From: Rhodocyclaceae bacterium UBA2271
GTDB taxonomy: Bacteria; Pseudomonadota; Gammaproteobacteria; Burkholderiales; Rhodocyclaceae
Assembly: GCA_002347405.1 (NCBI GenBank)
Contig: DDXB01000061.1
Span: forward strand, 32,226 to 65,188
Length of the DNA: 32,963 nt
Direction: 5' to 3'
Shown here: positions 1-7,210 of the stretch, one piece after another
Layout: each line of letters begins with the position of its first letter
Position numbering within the stretch: position 1 is the stretch's first letter
Translations under genes and position numbers: made by a program
Notes under the pieces: generated by a model
What the model saw: the letters and a program-made list of their open reading frames with translations, nothing else
Databases searched by the model: none
Told to the model about the DNA's origin: nothing

Positions 1-49
1 ATTTCCTGGGGGGCAGCGAGCTGATGTTGCGAGCGGAAGGGGGCATCAT
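1..49 (-). CDS. Start of an ABC transporter permease (partial, runs off the window)
   Basis: An ATG at 49-47 overlaps the TGA stop of the ABC ATPase gene (ATGA overlap), and the frame stays open to the window edge, giving MMPPSARNISSLPPRK. No domain is visible in 16 residues. The call is inferred from context: an adaptor and an ATPase of MacA/MacB type are normally followed by an FtsX-like permease, and the stop-start overlap implies translational coupling. It could be a different downstream gene. Confidence 0.5.
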   Translation of the reverse strand, partial: MMPPSARNISSLPPRK

Positions 50-723
50 GTCCGGTCTTGCACCTTGCTGCCGTCTTCCATGCTGATCTGCCGGCGCGCC
101 CGCGCGCCGAGTGCGGCATCGTGGGTGACCACCACCAGGGTGACGCCATTGGCATTCAGCACTTCGAGCAGGCGCATGACCTCTTCGCCGGTGGCGCGAT
201 CGAGGTTGCCGGTCGGCTCGTCGGCCAGAATCATCGCCGGACGCATGATGGTGGCACGCGCGATGGCGACCCGTTGGCGCTGACCGCCGGAGAGCTGGTC
301 GGGGCGGTGTTCGGCACGATCGGCTAGACCGAAGTCGGCGAGCGCCTGCTTGACGCGCTGCACCCGCTCGGCAGGGTCGACGCCCGCCAGCATCAGCGGC
401 AGGGTGATGTTTTCGGCGGCAGTCAGGCGCGGAACAAGATGAAAGCTCTGGAAGACGAAGCCGATGCGCTCGCGCCGCACGCGCGCCTGCTCGTCGGCGG
501 ACAGCGTGGTGACATCGCGGTCCTCGAAGCGGTAGGTGCCGGCATCCGGGCGATCGAGCAGGCCGATCAGGTTGAGCAGTGTCGATTTGCCTGAACCGGA
601 CGGCCCCATGATGGCGACGTATTCGCCGGCATCCAGGGTGAGGTCGAGCGCATGCAGGGCATGCACCTCGCTGTCACCGAGAGTGAATATGCGCTCGATG
701 CCGGTGAGTTCAATCAGGGGCAT
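46..723 (-). CDS. ABC transporter ATP-binding protein, MacB/LolD-like
   Basis: A 225-residue cytoplasmic ATPase that would power a tripartite ABC exporter. Walker A GPSGSGKST is at residues 40-48, the Q-loop glutamine at about 92, the signature LSGGQRQ at 144-150 and Walker B ILADEP at about 165-170, followed by TGNLD. The TGNLD and FQSFHLVPRL stretches are typical of the MacB/LolD/FtsE subfamily that works with FtsX-fold permeases rather than classical importers. Length is normal for a stand-alone ATPase domain. The gene follows the periplasmic adaptor by 87 nt, a gap that holds one copy of the dispersed AAAGTCGGCGCTGG repeat, and overlaps the next start by 4 nt. Because an HlyD-type adaptor sits upstream, an efflux role is favoured over lipoprotein release. 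The substrate is unknown. Confidence 0.9.
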   Translation of the reverse strand: MPLIELTGIERIFTLGDSEVHALHALDLTLDAGEYVAIMGPSGSGKSTLLNLIGLLDRPDAGTYRFEDRDVTTLSADEQARVRRERIGFVFQSFHLVPRLTAAENITLPLMLAGVDPAERVQRVKQALADFGLADRAEHRPDQLSGGQRQRVAIARATIMRPAMILADEPTGNLDRATGEEVMRLLEVLNANGVTLVVVTHDAALGARARRQISMEDGSKVQDRT

Positions 724-757
724 GGCGCCACGGTGCGAATCCGTAATCCTGAAATTG

Positions 758-781
758 AAAGTCGGCGCTGGTGGGACGGCG
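758..781 (+). repeat. Dispersed repeat family 1, copy A (short form, intergenic)
   Basis: AAAGTCGGCGCTGGTGGGA followed by CGGCG, lacking the 21-nt middle block. It lies between the adaptor and ATPase genes of the ABC operon, so it would be transcribed in antisense orientation with them. The same core is found at 3732, 14985 (reverse), 15467, 21122 (reverse), 23356 and 31691. Confidence 0.85.
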
Positions 782-810
782 CATCCTCAAGCCGTGGCGA
801 ACCCCGGCGT

Positions 811-1965
811 TCATTTCACGCCAGCCGCGACTTCTTCCACCGCGTGGGCGCCGGGCTTGACGCCTTCCTTCTCCAGCGAGAGCACGATGCGTTCGCCGGC
901 CGTCAGGCCCTCCAGCACCTCGGTGAATTCCCAGTTGGCGAGCCCCGTCCTGATCTGGCGCGCCTCCAGTTTGCCGGCGGCAAAGACCAGCACGCGACGG
1001 CCTTCCTGCAGGGTGGCGGTCGGAATGCGCAGCACGGCGGGCCGCTCTTCCAGCAGGATTTCGACATCGGCGCTATAGCCCACCAGCAGGCCGGCGCTGT
1101 TTTCGGGTGAGGCAAAATCAACTTCGACATCCACCGTGCGTGCCTGTTTTTCGACCGCCGTGACAAAGGGCGCGACGCGCCTCACCTTGCCGGCAAAGTC
1201 CTGCCTGGGATAGGCGTCGAGGCGGATTTTCACGGTCTGGCCGGCGTGAATTTTCGGTGCGTCGACCTCGTCCATCGGTGCCTTGACATACAGGCAGCTG
1301 GCGTCGATCAGGTCGATGGCCGGCGGCGTCGGCACACCGGGCGGCGAGGGCGTTGAGTACTCGCCGACTTCGCCGACGATCTTCGCTATCGTGCCGTCAA
1401 AGGGGGCGATGAGCGTGATGCGCCGCGGTTCGACGCGTGCCGCGGCAAGGCGCGCCTGCGACTGGAGCACGTCGGCCCTGGCGGTTTCGCAAGCGGCTGA
1501 TTTGGCTGCGGCACTGGTGCGGGTCGCATCTTCCGCCGACTCGGAAATGAAGCCGCGTTTTTGCAGGTCGGCGCTGCGGCGGGCTTCGCGCTCCGCGCTG
1601 GCGGCAACCGTGCAGGCTTCGACGACGCGCCGCCTGGAAACTTCGAGCTGGCTGGCGGCGAGAGCCTGTTGCGCCTGCTGGTCGTCGTTCCACAGCTTGA
1701 GCAGCAGTTGCCCCTTCTTGACGCGGTCGCCTTCCTTGACGCCCAGATATTCAATGCGCCCGCCAATGATGGTCGACAGCTTGGTGCGCTGGCAGGCTTC
1801 GACCGTGCCGGCGCGGGTATTCGACAGCGTTGCCTCGACGCGACCCGTGGCGACCTCGTGCAGGCGCACCGGGATGGGTTTCGGGCGAGTCAGCCACCAG
1901 CCGGCCGCGACCAGCGCGGCGAGGATGAGCACGGCAATGATTAGGCGGCGCAATAGAGGTGTCAT
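811..1965 (-). CDS. MacA/HlyD-family periplasmic adaptor of an ABC efflux system
   Basis: A 384-residue membrane-fusion protein linking an inner-membrane ABC pump to an outer-membrane channel. One N-terminal membrane anchor (about residues 8-26, RLIIAVLILAALVAAGWWL) is followed by a barrel-sandwich (lipoyl-like) half with IGGRIEYLGVKEGDRVKKGQLLLKL, an alpha-helical hairpin rich in A, R, S and Q (about 95-180), the returning half TLIAPFDGTIAKIVGEVGEY, then beta-barrel and membrane-proximal domains ending in TAGERIVLSLEKEGVKPG. Length fits MacA (about 370-390). It is the first gene of a minus-strand operon with the ATPase and permease. A TACAAT hexamer at 1996-1991 could be a -10 element, but no good -35 was seen. 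An RND-type adaptor is possible from sequence alone; the ABC neighbours argue for MacA type. Confidence 0.88.
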   Translation of the reverse strand: MTPLLRRLIIAVLILAALVAAGWWLTRPKPIPVRLHEVATGRVEATLSNTRAGTVEACQRTKLSTIIGGRIEYLGVKEGDRVKKGQLLLKLWNDDQQAQQALAASQLEVSRRRVVEACTVAASAEREARRSADLQKRGFISESAEDATRTSAAAKSAACETARADVLQSQARLAAARVEPRRITLIAPFDGTIAKIVGEVGEYSTPSPPGVPTPPAIDLIDASCLYVKAPMDEVDAPKIHAGQTVKIRLDAYPRQDFAGKVRRVAPFVTAVEKQARTVDVEVDFASPENSAGLLVGYSADVEILLEERPAVLRIPTATLQEGRRVLVFAAGKLEARQIRTGLANWEFTEVLEGLTAGERIVLSLEKEGVKPGAHAVEEVAAGVK

Positions 1966-2002
1966 GACGCATGTCCCGAAAAGTCAGCCTATTGTAGTCT
2001 TG

Positions 2003-2033
2003 CACCTACCAGCATTCCCCGCGCGGGGAGGTG
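2003..2033. repeat. Intergenic palindrome, CCCCGCGCGGGG core
   Basis: A perfect 12-nt palindrome CCCCGCGCGGGG (2017-2028) sits inside a weaker outer pairing of CACCT (2003-2007) with AGGTG (2029-2033). It lies between the stop of the SMR gene and the start of the adaptor gene, both on the minus strand. No T-run follows on either strand, so it may be a mild terminator or processing hairpin, or a palindromic repeat. Confidence 0.5.
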
Positions 2034-2041
2034 GCTTTGAC

Positions 2042-2377
2042 CTACTCCGACAACAGCTTCAAGCCGAGAATTCCGGCAACGATCAGCCCGATGCACACCA
2101 GTCGCGCCACTTCGCGTGACTCATTGAAGAGCAGCATGCCGAACAGCGCCGTGCCGACCGCGCCGATTCCGGTCCACACGGCGTAAGCGGTGCCGACCGG
2201 CAGGGTTTTCAGCGACCAGCCCAGCAAGACCACCGAGATCGCCATCGCCGCCAGCGTCCAGAGGCTGGGGACCAGCCGCGAAAAGCCTTCGGTGTATTTG
2301 AGGCCGATGGCCCAGCCGACCTCGCACAGGCCGGCGACCAGCAAGATGCCCCAGGCGGCTGCCGGCGACAGCGTCAA
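2042..2377 (-). CDS. sugE: SugE/Gdx-type small multidrug resistance (SMR) transporter
   Basis: A 111-residue inner-membrane protein with four predicted helices (about 7-25, 36-53, 62-83, 88-107). The essential membrane glutamate is E19 in GLCEVGWA. The blocks GLKYTEGFSRL, LPVGTAYAVWTGIGAVGTA and GILGLKLL match the SugE (Gdx) branch of SMR proteins closely. That branch is known to export guanidinium in exchange for protons and is distinct from EmrE-type polyspecific pumps. It starts 5 nt after the hemL stop on the same strand, so it is probably co-transcribed with hemL and possibly thiDE. That tight spacing leaves no room for the guanidine riboswitches that often precede gdx genes elsewhere. 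Confidence 0.92.
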   Translation of the reverse strand: MTLSPAAAWGILLVAGLCEVGWAIGLKYTEGFSRLVPSLWTLAAMAISVVLLGWSLKTLPVGTAYAVWTGIGAVGTALFGMLLFNESREVARLVCIGLIVAGILGLKLLSE

Positions 2378-2382
2378 CGCAC

Positions 2383-3672
2383 TTACCCCTGGCGGAAAAT
2401 CGCGTCGGCCGCCGCCAGCGTCGCCGCGATGTCGGCGTCGGTATGCGCGGCCGAGACGAAGCCGGCCTCGAAGGCCGAGGGCGCGAGATAGACGCCCGCT
2501 TCGAGCATGGCGTGGAAGAAGCGGTTGAAGACGTCCGCTTTTCCTCCCTGATTGCTGGCCATTACTTCGGCATACGAGGTCGGGGGCGTGGCGGCGAAGT
2601 AGATGCCGAACATGCCGCCGACCGATTGGGCGCTGAAGGTGACGCCGCGCGCCTGCGCGGCGGCCGACAGGCCATTCACCAGCGCGCTGGTGCGGGCGGT
2701 GAGCGCTTCATAAAAACCCGGTGCGGCGATTTTCTTCAGCGTCGCCAGACCAGCCGCCACCGACAGCGGGTTGCCGGACAGGGTGCCGGCTTGATACACC
2801 GGGCCGAGCGGTGCAATCTTTTCCATGATGTCGCGCCGGCCGCCGAAGGCGCCCAGCGGCATGCCGCCGCCGACCACCTTGCCGAAGGTCGACAGGTCGG
2901 GGGTGATGCCGTACAAGCCTTGCGCCGAGCCGGGGCCGACGCGGAAGCCGGTCATCACCTCGTCGAAGATCAGCACCGCGCCGTGTTGCGTGCACAGTTC
3001 GCGCATCGCCTTGAGGAATTCCGGCGCAGGCCGGATCAGGTTCATGTTGCCGGCCACCGGCTCGACGATGACGCAGGCGATCTTGTCGCCATGTTTGGCG
3101 AAGGCATCGTGCAACTGCTGCGCGTCGTTGTAGTCGAGCACCAGTGTGTGCTGCGCCAGATCGGCCGGCACGCCGGCGGATGAGGGGTTGCCGAAGGTGA
3201 GCATGCCGGAGCCGGCCTTCACCAGCAGGCTGTCGGCGTGGCCGTGATAACAGCCCTCGAACTTGACCAGCATGTCGCGCCCGGTGAAGCCGCGCGCCAG
3301 GCGGATCGCGCTCATGGTTGCCTCGGTGCCCGACGAGACCAGCCGCACCAGCGCCATGCTTGGCACGCGCTCGACCAGCAATTCGGCCAGTTCGATCTCG
3401 CCTTCTGTCGGCGCGCCAAACGACAGGCCGTTGGCCGCGGCTGCCTGCACGGCGTGAACCGTATCGGGGTCGGCGTGGCCGAGAATCAGCGGGCCCCAGG
3501 ACCCGACGTAGTCGATATAGCGCTTGCCGTCGGCATCCCAGACATGCGCGCCCGCGCCACGGGTGAAGAAGCGCGGTGCGCCACCCACCGAGCGGAAGGC
3601 GCGCACCGGCGAATTCACTCCGCCGGGAATGGTTTTCTGGGCGCGGGCAAACAGGTCTTCATTGCGGGTCAT
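2383..3672 (-). CDS. hemL: Glutamate-1-semialdehyde 2,1-aminomutase
   Basis: PLP enzyme converting glutamate-1-semialdehyde to 5-aminolevulinate in the C5 tetrapyrrole pathway; a cytoplasmic dimer. 429 residues, as expected (E. coli about 426). N-terminal TIPGGVNSPVRAFRSVGG, the glycine and substrate loop SSGTEATMSAIRLARG, IIFDEV-type motif LIFDEVMTGFRVG, and the PLP lysine K265 in STFGKVVGGGMPLGAFGG are all present. The frame is open up to 3810, but that extension is only the translated dispersed repeat. The start at 3672 gives MTRNEDLF, aligning with the usual HemL N-terminus, and has AAGGA about 7 nt upstream. A second ATG at 3678 is two codons earlier and worse spaced. It lies downstream of thiE, separated by a 182-nt repeat-filled gap. 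Confidence 0.95.
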   Translation of the reverse strand: MTRNEDLFARAQKTIPGGVNSPVRAFRSVGGAPRFFTRGAGAHVWDADGKRYIDYVGSWGPLILGHADPDTVHAVQAAAANGLSFGAPTEGEIELAELLVERVPSMALVRLVSSGTEATMSAIRLARGFTGRDMLVKFEGCYHGHADSLLVKAGSGMLTFGNPSSAGVPADLAQHTLVLDYNDAQQLHDAFAKHGDKIACVIVEPVAGNMNLIRPAPEFLKAMRELCTQHGAVLIFDEVMTGFRVGPGSAQGLYGITPDLSTFGKVVGGGMPLGAFGGRRDIMEKIAPLGPVYQAGTLSGNPLSVAAGLATLKKIAAPGFYEALTARTSALVNGLSAAAQARGVTFSAQSVGGMFGIYFAATPPTSYAEVMASNQGGKADVFNRFFHAMLEAGVYLAPSAFEAGFVSAAHTDADIAATLAAADAIFRQG

Positions 3673-3693
3673 GGTCATTTCCTTGAGTTGTTT

Positions 3694-3855
3694 CACCACG
3701 GCGAATACGGTGACACGGCGATTAATCTTGTAAAAGTCGGCGCTGGCGGGATGACATGCCCCGCATGGGGTACGGCGCCAGCTATCCGGTCGCCAACGCA
3801 GGGATGGCACTTAGCAAATATTATGTTTCGCCGTGCCACCGTGTTCGCCGTGGTT
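3694..3855. repeat. Inverted pair of 28-nt CACGG-periodic arms between thiE and hemL
   Basis: The left arm 3694-3721 (CACCACGGCGAATACGG, then TGACACGGCGA) and the right arm 3828-3855 are inverted copies matching at about 25 of 28 positions. About 106 nt lie between them, including a long-form copy of repeat family 1. The right arm touches the thiE stop codon and the left arm ends just upstream of the hemL ribosome binding site. Each arm is a 9-nt-periodic CACGGnGRA tract; a related tract is at 17052-17075. In RNA this would form a long stem between thiE and hemL. Confidence 0.75.
3732..3777 (+). repeat. Dispersed repeat family 1, copy B (long form, intergenic)
   Basis: The 20-nt core AAAAGTCGGCGCTGGCGGGA is followed by a 21-nt middle block with ATGCCCCGCATGGGG and then CGGCG. 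CCCC and GGGG of the middle block can pair around GCAT, and GCTGGCG (3743-3749) can pair with CGCCAGC (3775-3781). This copy lies between thiE and hemL, inside the inverted CACGG arms. Confidence 0.88.
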
Positions 3856-4517
3856 TATGGTTTTCTGAACAATTTACGAAACTTTTCCGCCTGGCTCTTG
3901 ATGTCCATGGCGTTGAACAGGTCGGAGAGCACGGCTACCATGTCGGCGCCGGCGGCCAAAACCTGCGGCGCGTTTTTGGCAGTAATGCCGCCGATGGCGA
4001 CCACCGGCACTTTGAAGCGTTGCTTTGCCTCGGTCAGCGTGGCGAGCGAAGCGCGCGTCGCCTCCGGCTTGCTGGCAGAGGCGAATACGCTGCCAACGGC
4101 AATGTAGTCTGCTCCCCCGTCCACTGCCACCTCGGCGCGCGCGAGGTCGTCATAGCAGGAAACGCCGAGAATGCGTTTGGACCCCAACGCATCGCGCGCC
4201 GTCGCCAAACCGCCGCCCGGAATGTCATTCTTGCCCAGGTGGACCCCGTCGGCACCGATTTCGACCGCCAGCCAGACGTCGTCATTGATGATCAGTTTTG
4301 CGCCATGGGCGCGGCAAATACGCAACAGTTCGATGGCCTGGGTTCGCCGCAAGGGTGCCGGAGCGGTCTTGTTGCGGTACTGCACCCATTTCACGCCACC
4401 TTGCAGTGCGCTGTCGACCAGCGCAGAGAGCCGCGGCGACAGATTGTCGTCCGGCGTCAGGGCATAAAGTCCGTGCAGGGACGTGCCGGGTTCAGGCGGT
4501 GAGGGCGTGGGGGGCAT
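3855..4517 (-). CDS. thiE: Thiamine-phosphate synthase
   Basis: Joins HMP-pyrophosphate and thiazole phosphate to make thiamine phosphate; a cytoplasmic TIM-barrel enzyme. 220 residues, normal for ThiE. Visible family blocks are LYALTPD, KWVQYRNK (substrate and phosphate contacts), LIINDDVWLAVEIGADGVHLGKND, GVSCYDD, YIAVGSVFASASKP and VVAIGGITAKN. The frame is open much further upstream, but the start at 4517 (MPPTPSPPEPGTSLHGLYALT) has GGGAG about 8 nt before it and places the barrel at the usual distance from the N-terminus. It overlaps the end of thiD by 26 nt, so translation is probably coupled. Confidence 0.93.
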   Translation of the reverse strand: MPPTPSPPEPGTSLHGLYALTPDDNLSPRLSALVDSALQGGVKWVQYRNKTAPAPLRRTQAIELLRICRAHGAKLIINDDVWLAVEIGADGVHLGKNDIPGGGLATARDALGSKRILGVSCYDDLARAEVAVDGGADYIAVGSVFASASKPEATRASLATLTEAKQRFKVPVVAIGGITAKNAPQVLAAGADMVAVLSDLFNAMDIKSQAEKFRKLFRKP

Positions 4518-5400
4518 GGGTCTTCTCCCGTGATGTTGCGGGTTGCCGCTTTGACGTTCCTGCTTGCCACAAACGATTCGGGACGTGCTGGCCCATGCCC
4601 GGCCGGAAGCCCGCAGCCAGAGCGTGCCAGGTGTAATGTTGTGCAGCCTGCACGGCGGCGGGCATGTCGCGCCCCAGAGCCAGTTCGGCAGCAATTGCGG
4701 CGGCCAGCGTGCAGCCGGAACCGTGATAGCTGCCGGGCAGGCGCGGCCAGCTATCGTCGCGCAGGGGGCCGTGCGAACCATACAGGGTATTGACGACACC
4801 CGCGCCGGGCTCATGGGTACCGGTGATCAGCACATGCTCGCAACCGGCGCCGATCAACAGGCGCGCGCATTCAGCAAGGTTGGGCGATTTCCGGGTCGGA
4901 GAGACCAGTTCCTGGGCGAGGCGGCGTGCTTCGAGGCTGTTGGGAGTGAGGATGTCGGTTTGCGGCAGCAGCAACTCGATCATGGCGGTGACGATATCCT
5001 CGTCGGCAAAGGCGTCGCCGCGCCCCGAAGCCAGAACCGGGTCGAACACCACCGGCGTGTCGGGGTAGTCGGAAAGCACTTCGGCAACGGCAGCGACGGC
5101 TTCGATGCTGCCGAGCATGCCCAGTTTGAAGGCGGCCACCGGCATGTCCTCCAGCAATGCGCGTGCCTGATCGGCAACCCAGCCGCCCGATATCGGCAAT
5201 ACGTCCTCCACCCCCGCAGTGTCCTGCACCGTCAAGGCGGTCACTACCGTCAAGGGGTGGCAGCCGTGCGCGGCCAGCGTCAACAGATCGGCCTGCAAGC
5301 CGGCGCCGCAGGTCGGATCGGCGGCAGCAAAGCTCAGCACGATGGGTCTCGCGCGGTGTGGCAATGATTCGGGGATTTTGGTCGGCATCGGCAAGCGCAC
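4492..5400 (-). CDS. thiD: Hydroxymethylpyrimidine/phosphomethylpyrimidine kinase
   Basis: Phosphorylates HMP and HMP-P to HMP-PP, the partner substrate of ThiE in thiamine synthesis. 302 residues with the ribokinase fold: LSFAAADPTCGAGLQADLLTLAAHGCHPLTVVTALTVQDT at the N-terminus, FDPVLASGRGD, ILTPNSLEARRL, and the anion-hole/catalytic cysteine block PGSYHGSGCTLAAAIAAELALG. The N-terminal motif has DPTCGAG where most ThiD proteins have DPSGGAG. The C-terminal 25 residues (GTSKRQPATSREKTHAPHALTA) look unstructured and correspond to the overlap with thiE. The start is a GTG at 5400 or an ATG four codons later at 5388; neither has a convincing ribosome binding site. No thiamine pyrophosphate riboswitch was recognised upstream. 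Confidence 0.92.
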   Translation of the reverse strand: MRLPMPTKIPESLPHRARPIVLSFAAADPTCGAGLQADLLTLAAHGCHPLTVVTALTVQDTAGVEDVLPISGGWVADQARALLEDMPVAAFKLGMLGSIEAVAAVAEVLSDYPDTPVVFDPVLASGRGDAFADEDIVTAMIELLLPQTDILTPNSLEARRLAQELVSPTRKSPNLAECARLLIGAGCEHVLITGTHEPGAGVVNTLYGSHGPLRDDSWPRLPGSYHGSGCTLAAAIAAELALGRDMPAAVQAAQHYTWHALAAGFRPGMGQHVPNRLWQAGTSKRQPATSREKTHAPHALTA

Positions 5401-5750
5401 AGCTGAATGTAAAAGCTAAAGAATAAGACGATTTTAGCTTATGCCGCCTGGGGCCGTATCCAAGCCGGGTTGTTCATAAGAAGTGCCGCGGACAAGAGGA
5501 AACGCTACATCTGAAATCCACTGAAAACATCACCTGACGGAATCGCGTAAGATACCCATTCGGGTTATTGGACCTATTCCCAAAGGCAAGTATTCTGCGT
5601 CTGTATGCCTGCGTAAGTGGTTTTAATGACACAGGTAATGGGCTTCATGCTTGAAATCCAGTGGATATGGAAAACAATTAAAGTATATTCGACGCTGCTC
5701 CGTTAGTTGCTGGAGTAGGGTAGGCAGAAAACACAAAGGGGGCTTGGCCG
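5401..5750. promoter_or_regulatory. Divergent regulatory region between thiD and pilG
   Basis: 350 nt without a convincing gene and visibly more AT-rich than its surroundings, as expected for a two-way promoter region. On the plus strand TATATT at 5684-5689 is the best -10 candidate for the pil operon, but it has no clear -35 at normal spacing; TTGAAA at 5651-5656 is too far for it. On the minus strand TAAAAT near 5436 is a weak -10 candidate for thiD. AAAGGGGG at 5736-5743 is the pilG ribosome binding site. Two related words, TGAAATCCACTGAAAACA near 5513 and TGAAATCCAGTGGATATGG near 5652, may be a degenerate direct repeat. Confidence 0.45.
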
Positions 5751-6149
5751 TTGTCTGTGTCGGGTGAACTGAAAGGCGTCAAGGTGATGGTGATCGATGA
5801 TTCGAACACCATTCGGAAAAGTGCCGAAATTTTTCTGGTGCAGGCGGGCTGTCAGGTCATTGTGGCCGAGGACGGCTTTGATGCGCTCGCCAAGATTGCC
5901 GACCACCACCCCGCCGTGATTTTCTGCGACATTCTGATGCCGCGCCTCGACGGCTACCAGACCTGTGCACTGATCAAAAAGAACCCCCGTTTTGCCAGCA
6001 CCCCGGTGATCATGCTGTCATCCAAGGACGGCCTGTTCGACCGCGCGCGCGGTCGCATGGTCGGCTCAGACGAATATCTGACCAAGCCCTTTACCAAAGA
6101 AAGCCTTATCAAGACGGTAGCCGCCCACGCCCTGGGCGCCGCTGTGTAA
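5751..6149 (+). CDS. pilG: PilG-type CheY-like response regulator
   Basis: Single receiver-domain regulator, 132 residues, of the Pil-Chp chemosensory system controlling type IV pilus motility; in Pseudomonas PilG promotes pilus extension. The acidic pocket is D16-D17 (VIDDSNTIRKSAE), the phospho-acceptor is D60 (FCDILMPRLDGYQTC), the switch serine is in VIMLSSKD and the conserved lysine is K112 (YLTKPF). The SNTIRKSAEIFL stretch is typical of PilG rather than PilH. The start is a TTG at 5751 with AAAGGGGG about 8 nt upstream; a GTG two codons later is possible. First gene of the pilGHIJL operon. Confidence 0.92.
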   Translation: MSVSGELKGVKVMVIDDSNTIRKSAEIFLVQAGCQVIVAEDGFDALAKIADHHPAVIFCDILMPRLDGYQTCALIKKNPRFASTPVIMLSSKDGLFDRARGRMVGSDEYLTKPFTKESLIKTVAAHALGAAV

Positions 6150-6247
6150 CATATGGCACCCCCATTCACTTTTCACGCTGCCCGTGCCGGGTGCGTCATT
6201 CTCCCGGGAACAACCCGGCGGGAAACATAATTGTTCAAGGAGATATC

Positions 6248-6613
6248 ATGCCCATCAAGAAAATCCTCGTCGTCGACGACTCGCCAACCGAACGCCATGT
6301 GCTGACCGAATTGTTGACCAAAAACGGTTTTCACATCATTACCGCCGAGAACGGCGAGCAAGCCGTTACCGTAGCCAAGGAGCAGTTGCCCGATCTCATC
6401 CTCATGGACATCGTCATGCCCGGCATGAACGGCTTCCAGGCCACGCGCTCCATCGCGCGCGATCCGGCGACGAAGCACATTCCGGTCATCGTGTGCACCA
6501 CCAAGGATCAGGAAACCGACAAGATCTGGGGGCTGCGCCAGGGCGCGCATGACTACATGGTCAAGCCGATTGACCCGGCGGAGTTGCTGGCCAAGATTGC
6601 GGCGTTTGATTAA
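6248..6613 (+). CDS. pilH: PilH-type CheY-like response regulator
   Basis: Second single-domain receiver of the Pil-Chp system, 121 residues. In Pseudomonas PilH is tied to pilus retraction or acts as a phosphate sink. Receiver residues are D10-D11 (LVVDDSPTERHVL), phospho-acceptor D54 (ILMDIVMPGMNGFQATR), switch threonines in VIVCTTKDQETDKIWGLRQGA and lysine K106 (YMVKPID). The KDQETDKIWGLRQGA stretch is the PilH hallmark. The frame is open to 6191, but ATG 6248 has AAGGAGATATC directly before it and gives the standard N-terminus MPIKKILVVDD. Confidence 0.95.
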   Translation: MPIKKILVVDDSPTERHVLTELLTKNGFHIITAENGEQAVTVAKEQLPDLILMDIVMPGMNGFQATRSIARDPATKHIPVIVCTTKDQETDKIWGLRQGAHDYMVKPIDPAELLAKIAAFD

Positions 6614-6638
6614 CCAGTAGACCAGATCCAGCCAAATC

Positions 6639-7157
6639 ATGGCGAAACGTGTCAGTCTGAGGGAATTCCAGGCCGGTCTGTCAGAACGCCTCAGCCGTGC
6701 CCGGAGCGGTCAGGCGGTACAGGCATTGCTCGGCACGGTTGCCGGCAAGGATCGCTATCTGCTTGAGTTGTCGGACTCCGGAGAAGTCGTGCCCCTGCCG
6801 CCGCTGACGACTGTGCCGCTGACCAAGCCCTGGTTTGCCGGTGTCGCCAATGTACGGGGCGAACTGTACAGCGTGGTTGATTTCTCGGCATTTCGTGGCG
6901 GCGAAGCGACGCCGCGCAACAGCGCGGCGCGCCTGCTGCTGGTCGGTGCCCGTTACGGCATCAATAGTGCATTGCTGGTTAATCGAACGCTGGGCCTGAA
7001 AAGCCTGTCCGGATTGCAGGAGCAAATCGTCGGCGAAGAGGATGTGCCGGCCTGGGTTGGCACCCGCTATGTCGATGGTGACGGCCAGTCCTGGATCAGG
7101 TTGCGGCTCAGGCCGCTGCTCGAAGATCCGGAATTCCTCAACGTGGCCAGTTCGTAG
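6639..7157 (+). CDS. pilI: PilI-type CheW-domain adaptor
   Basis: 172-residue CheW-like scaffold predicted to couple the PilJ receptor to the PilL/ChpA kinase in polar arrays. A CheW fold is visible: VVPLPPLTTVPLTKPWFAGVANVRGELYSVVDFSAFRGGE (the ANVRGxLxxVVDL-type core), then ARLLLVGARYGINSALLVNRTLGLKSLSGL. The N-terminus MAKRVSLREFQAGLSERLSRA is typical of PilI. It follows pilH by 25 nt and precedes pilJ by 53 nt. No strong ribosome binding site precedes the ATG, which fits translation as part of a polycistronic message. Confidence 0.92.
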   Translation: MAKRVSLREFQAGLSERLSRARSGQAVQALLGTVAGKDRYLLELSDSGEVVPLPPLTTVPLTKPWFAGVANVRGELYSVVDFSAFRGGEATPRNSAARLLLVGARYGINSALLVNRTLGLKSLSGLQEQIVGEEDVPAWVGTRYVDGDGQSWIRLRLRPLLEDPEFLNVASS

Positions 7158-7210
7158 CCAAAGTCGCCACGCGATGTCAACCATACCAACCATGAACCAG
7201 GGAAAATATC

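Noticed and set aside
1563..1590. A repeat-like word GGTCGGCGCTGCGGCGGG in the adaptor gene
   Set aside because: It lacks the AAAA start and the spacing of the family; similarity is explained by GC-rich codons.
2378..2382. A guanidine riboswitch before the SugE/Gdx gene
   Set aside because: Only 5 nt separate it from hemL, so no aptamer can fit directly upstream.
3673..3810. A longer HemL N-terminus starting at 3810
   Set aside because: The extra 46 residues are the translated dispersed repeat and CACGG arm. ATG 3672 has a ribosome site and matches the family N-terminus.
5401..5750. A thiamine pyrophosphate riboswitch or a rubredoxin gene between thiD and pilG
   Set aside because: Neither the CTGAGA-type thi-box words nor a CxxC-containing small open frame could be found there.
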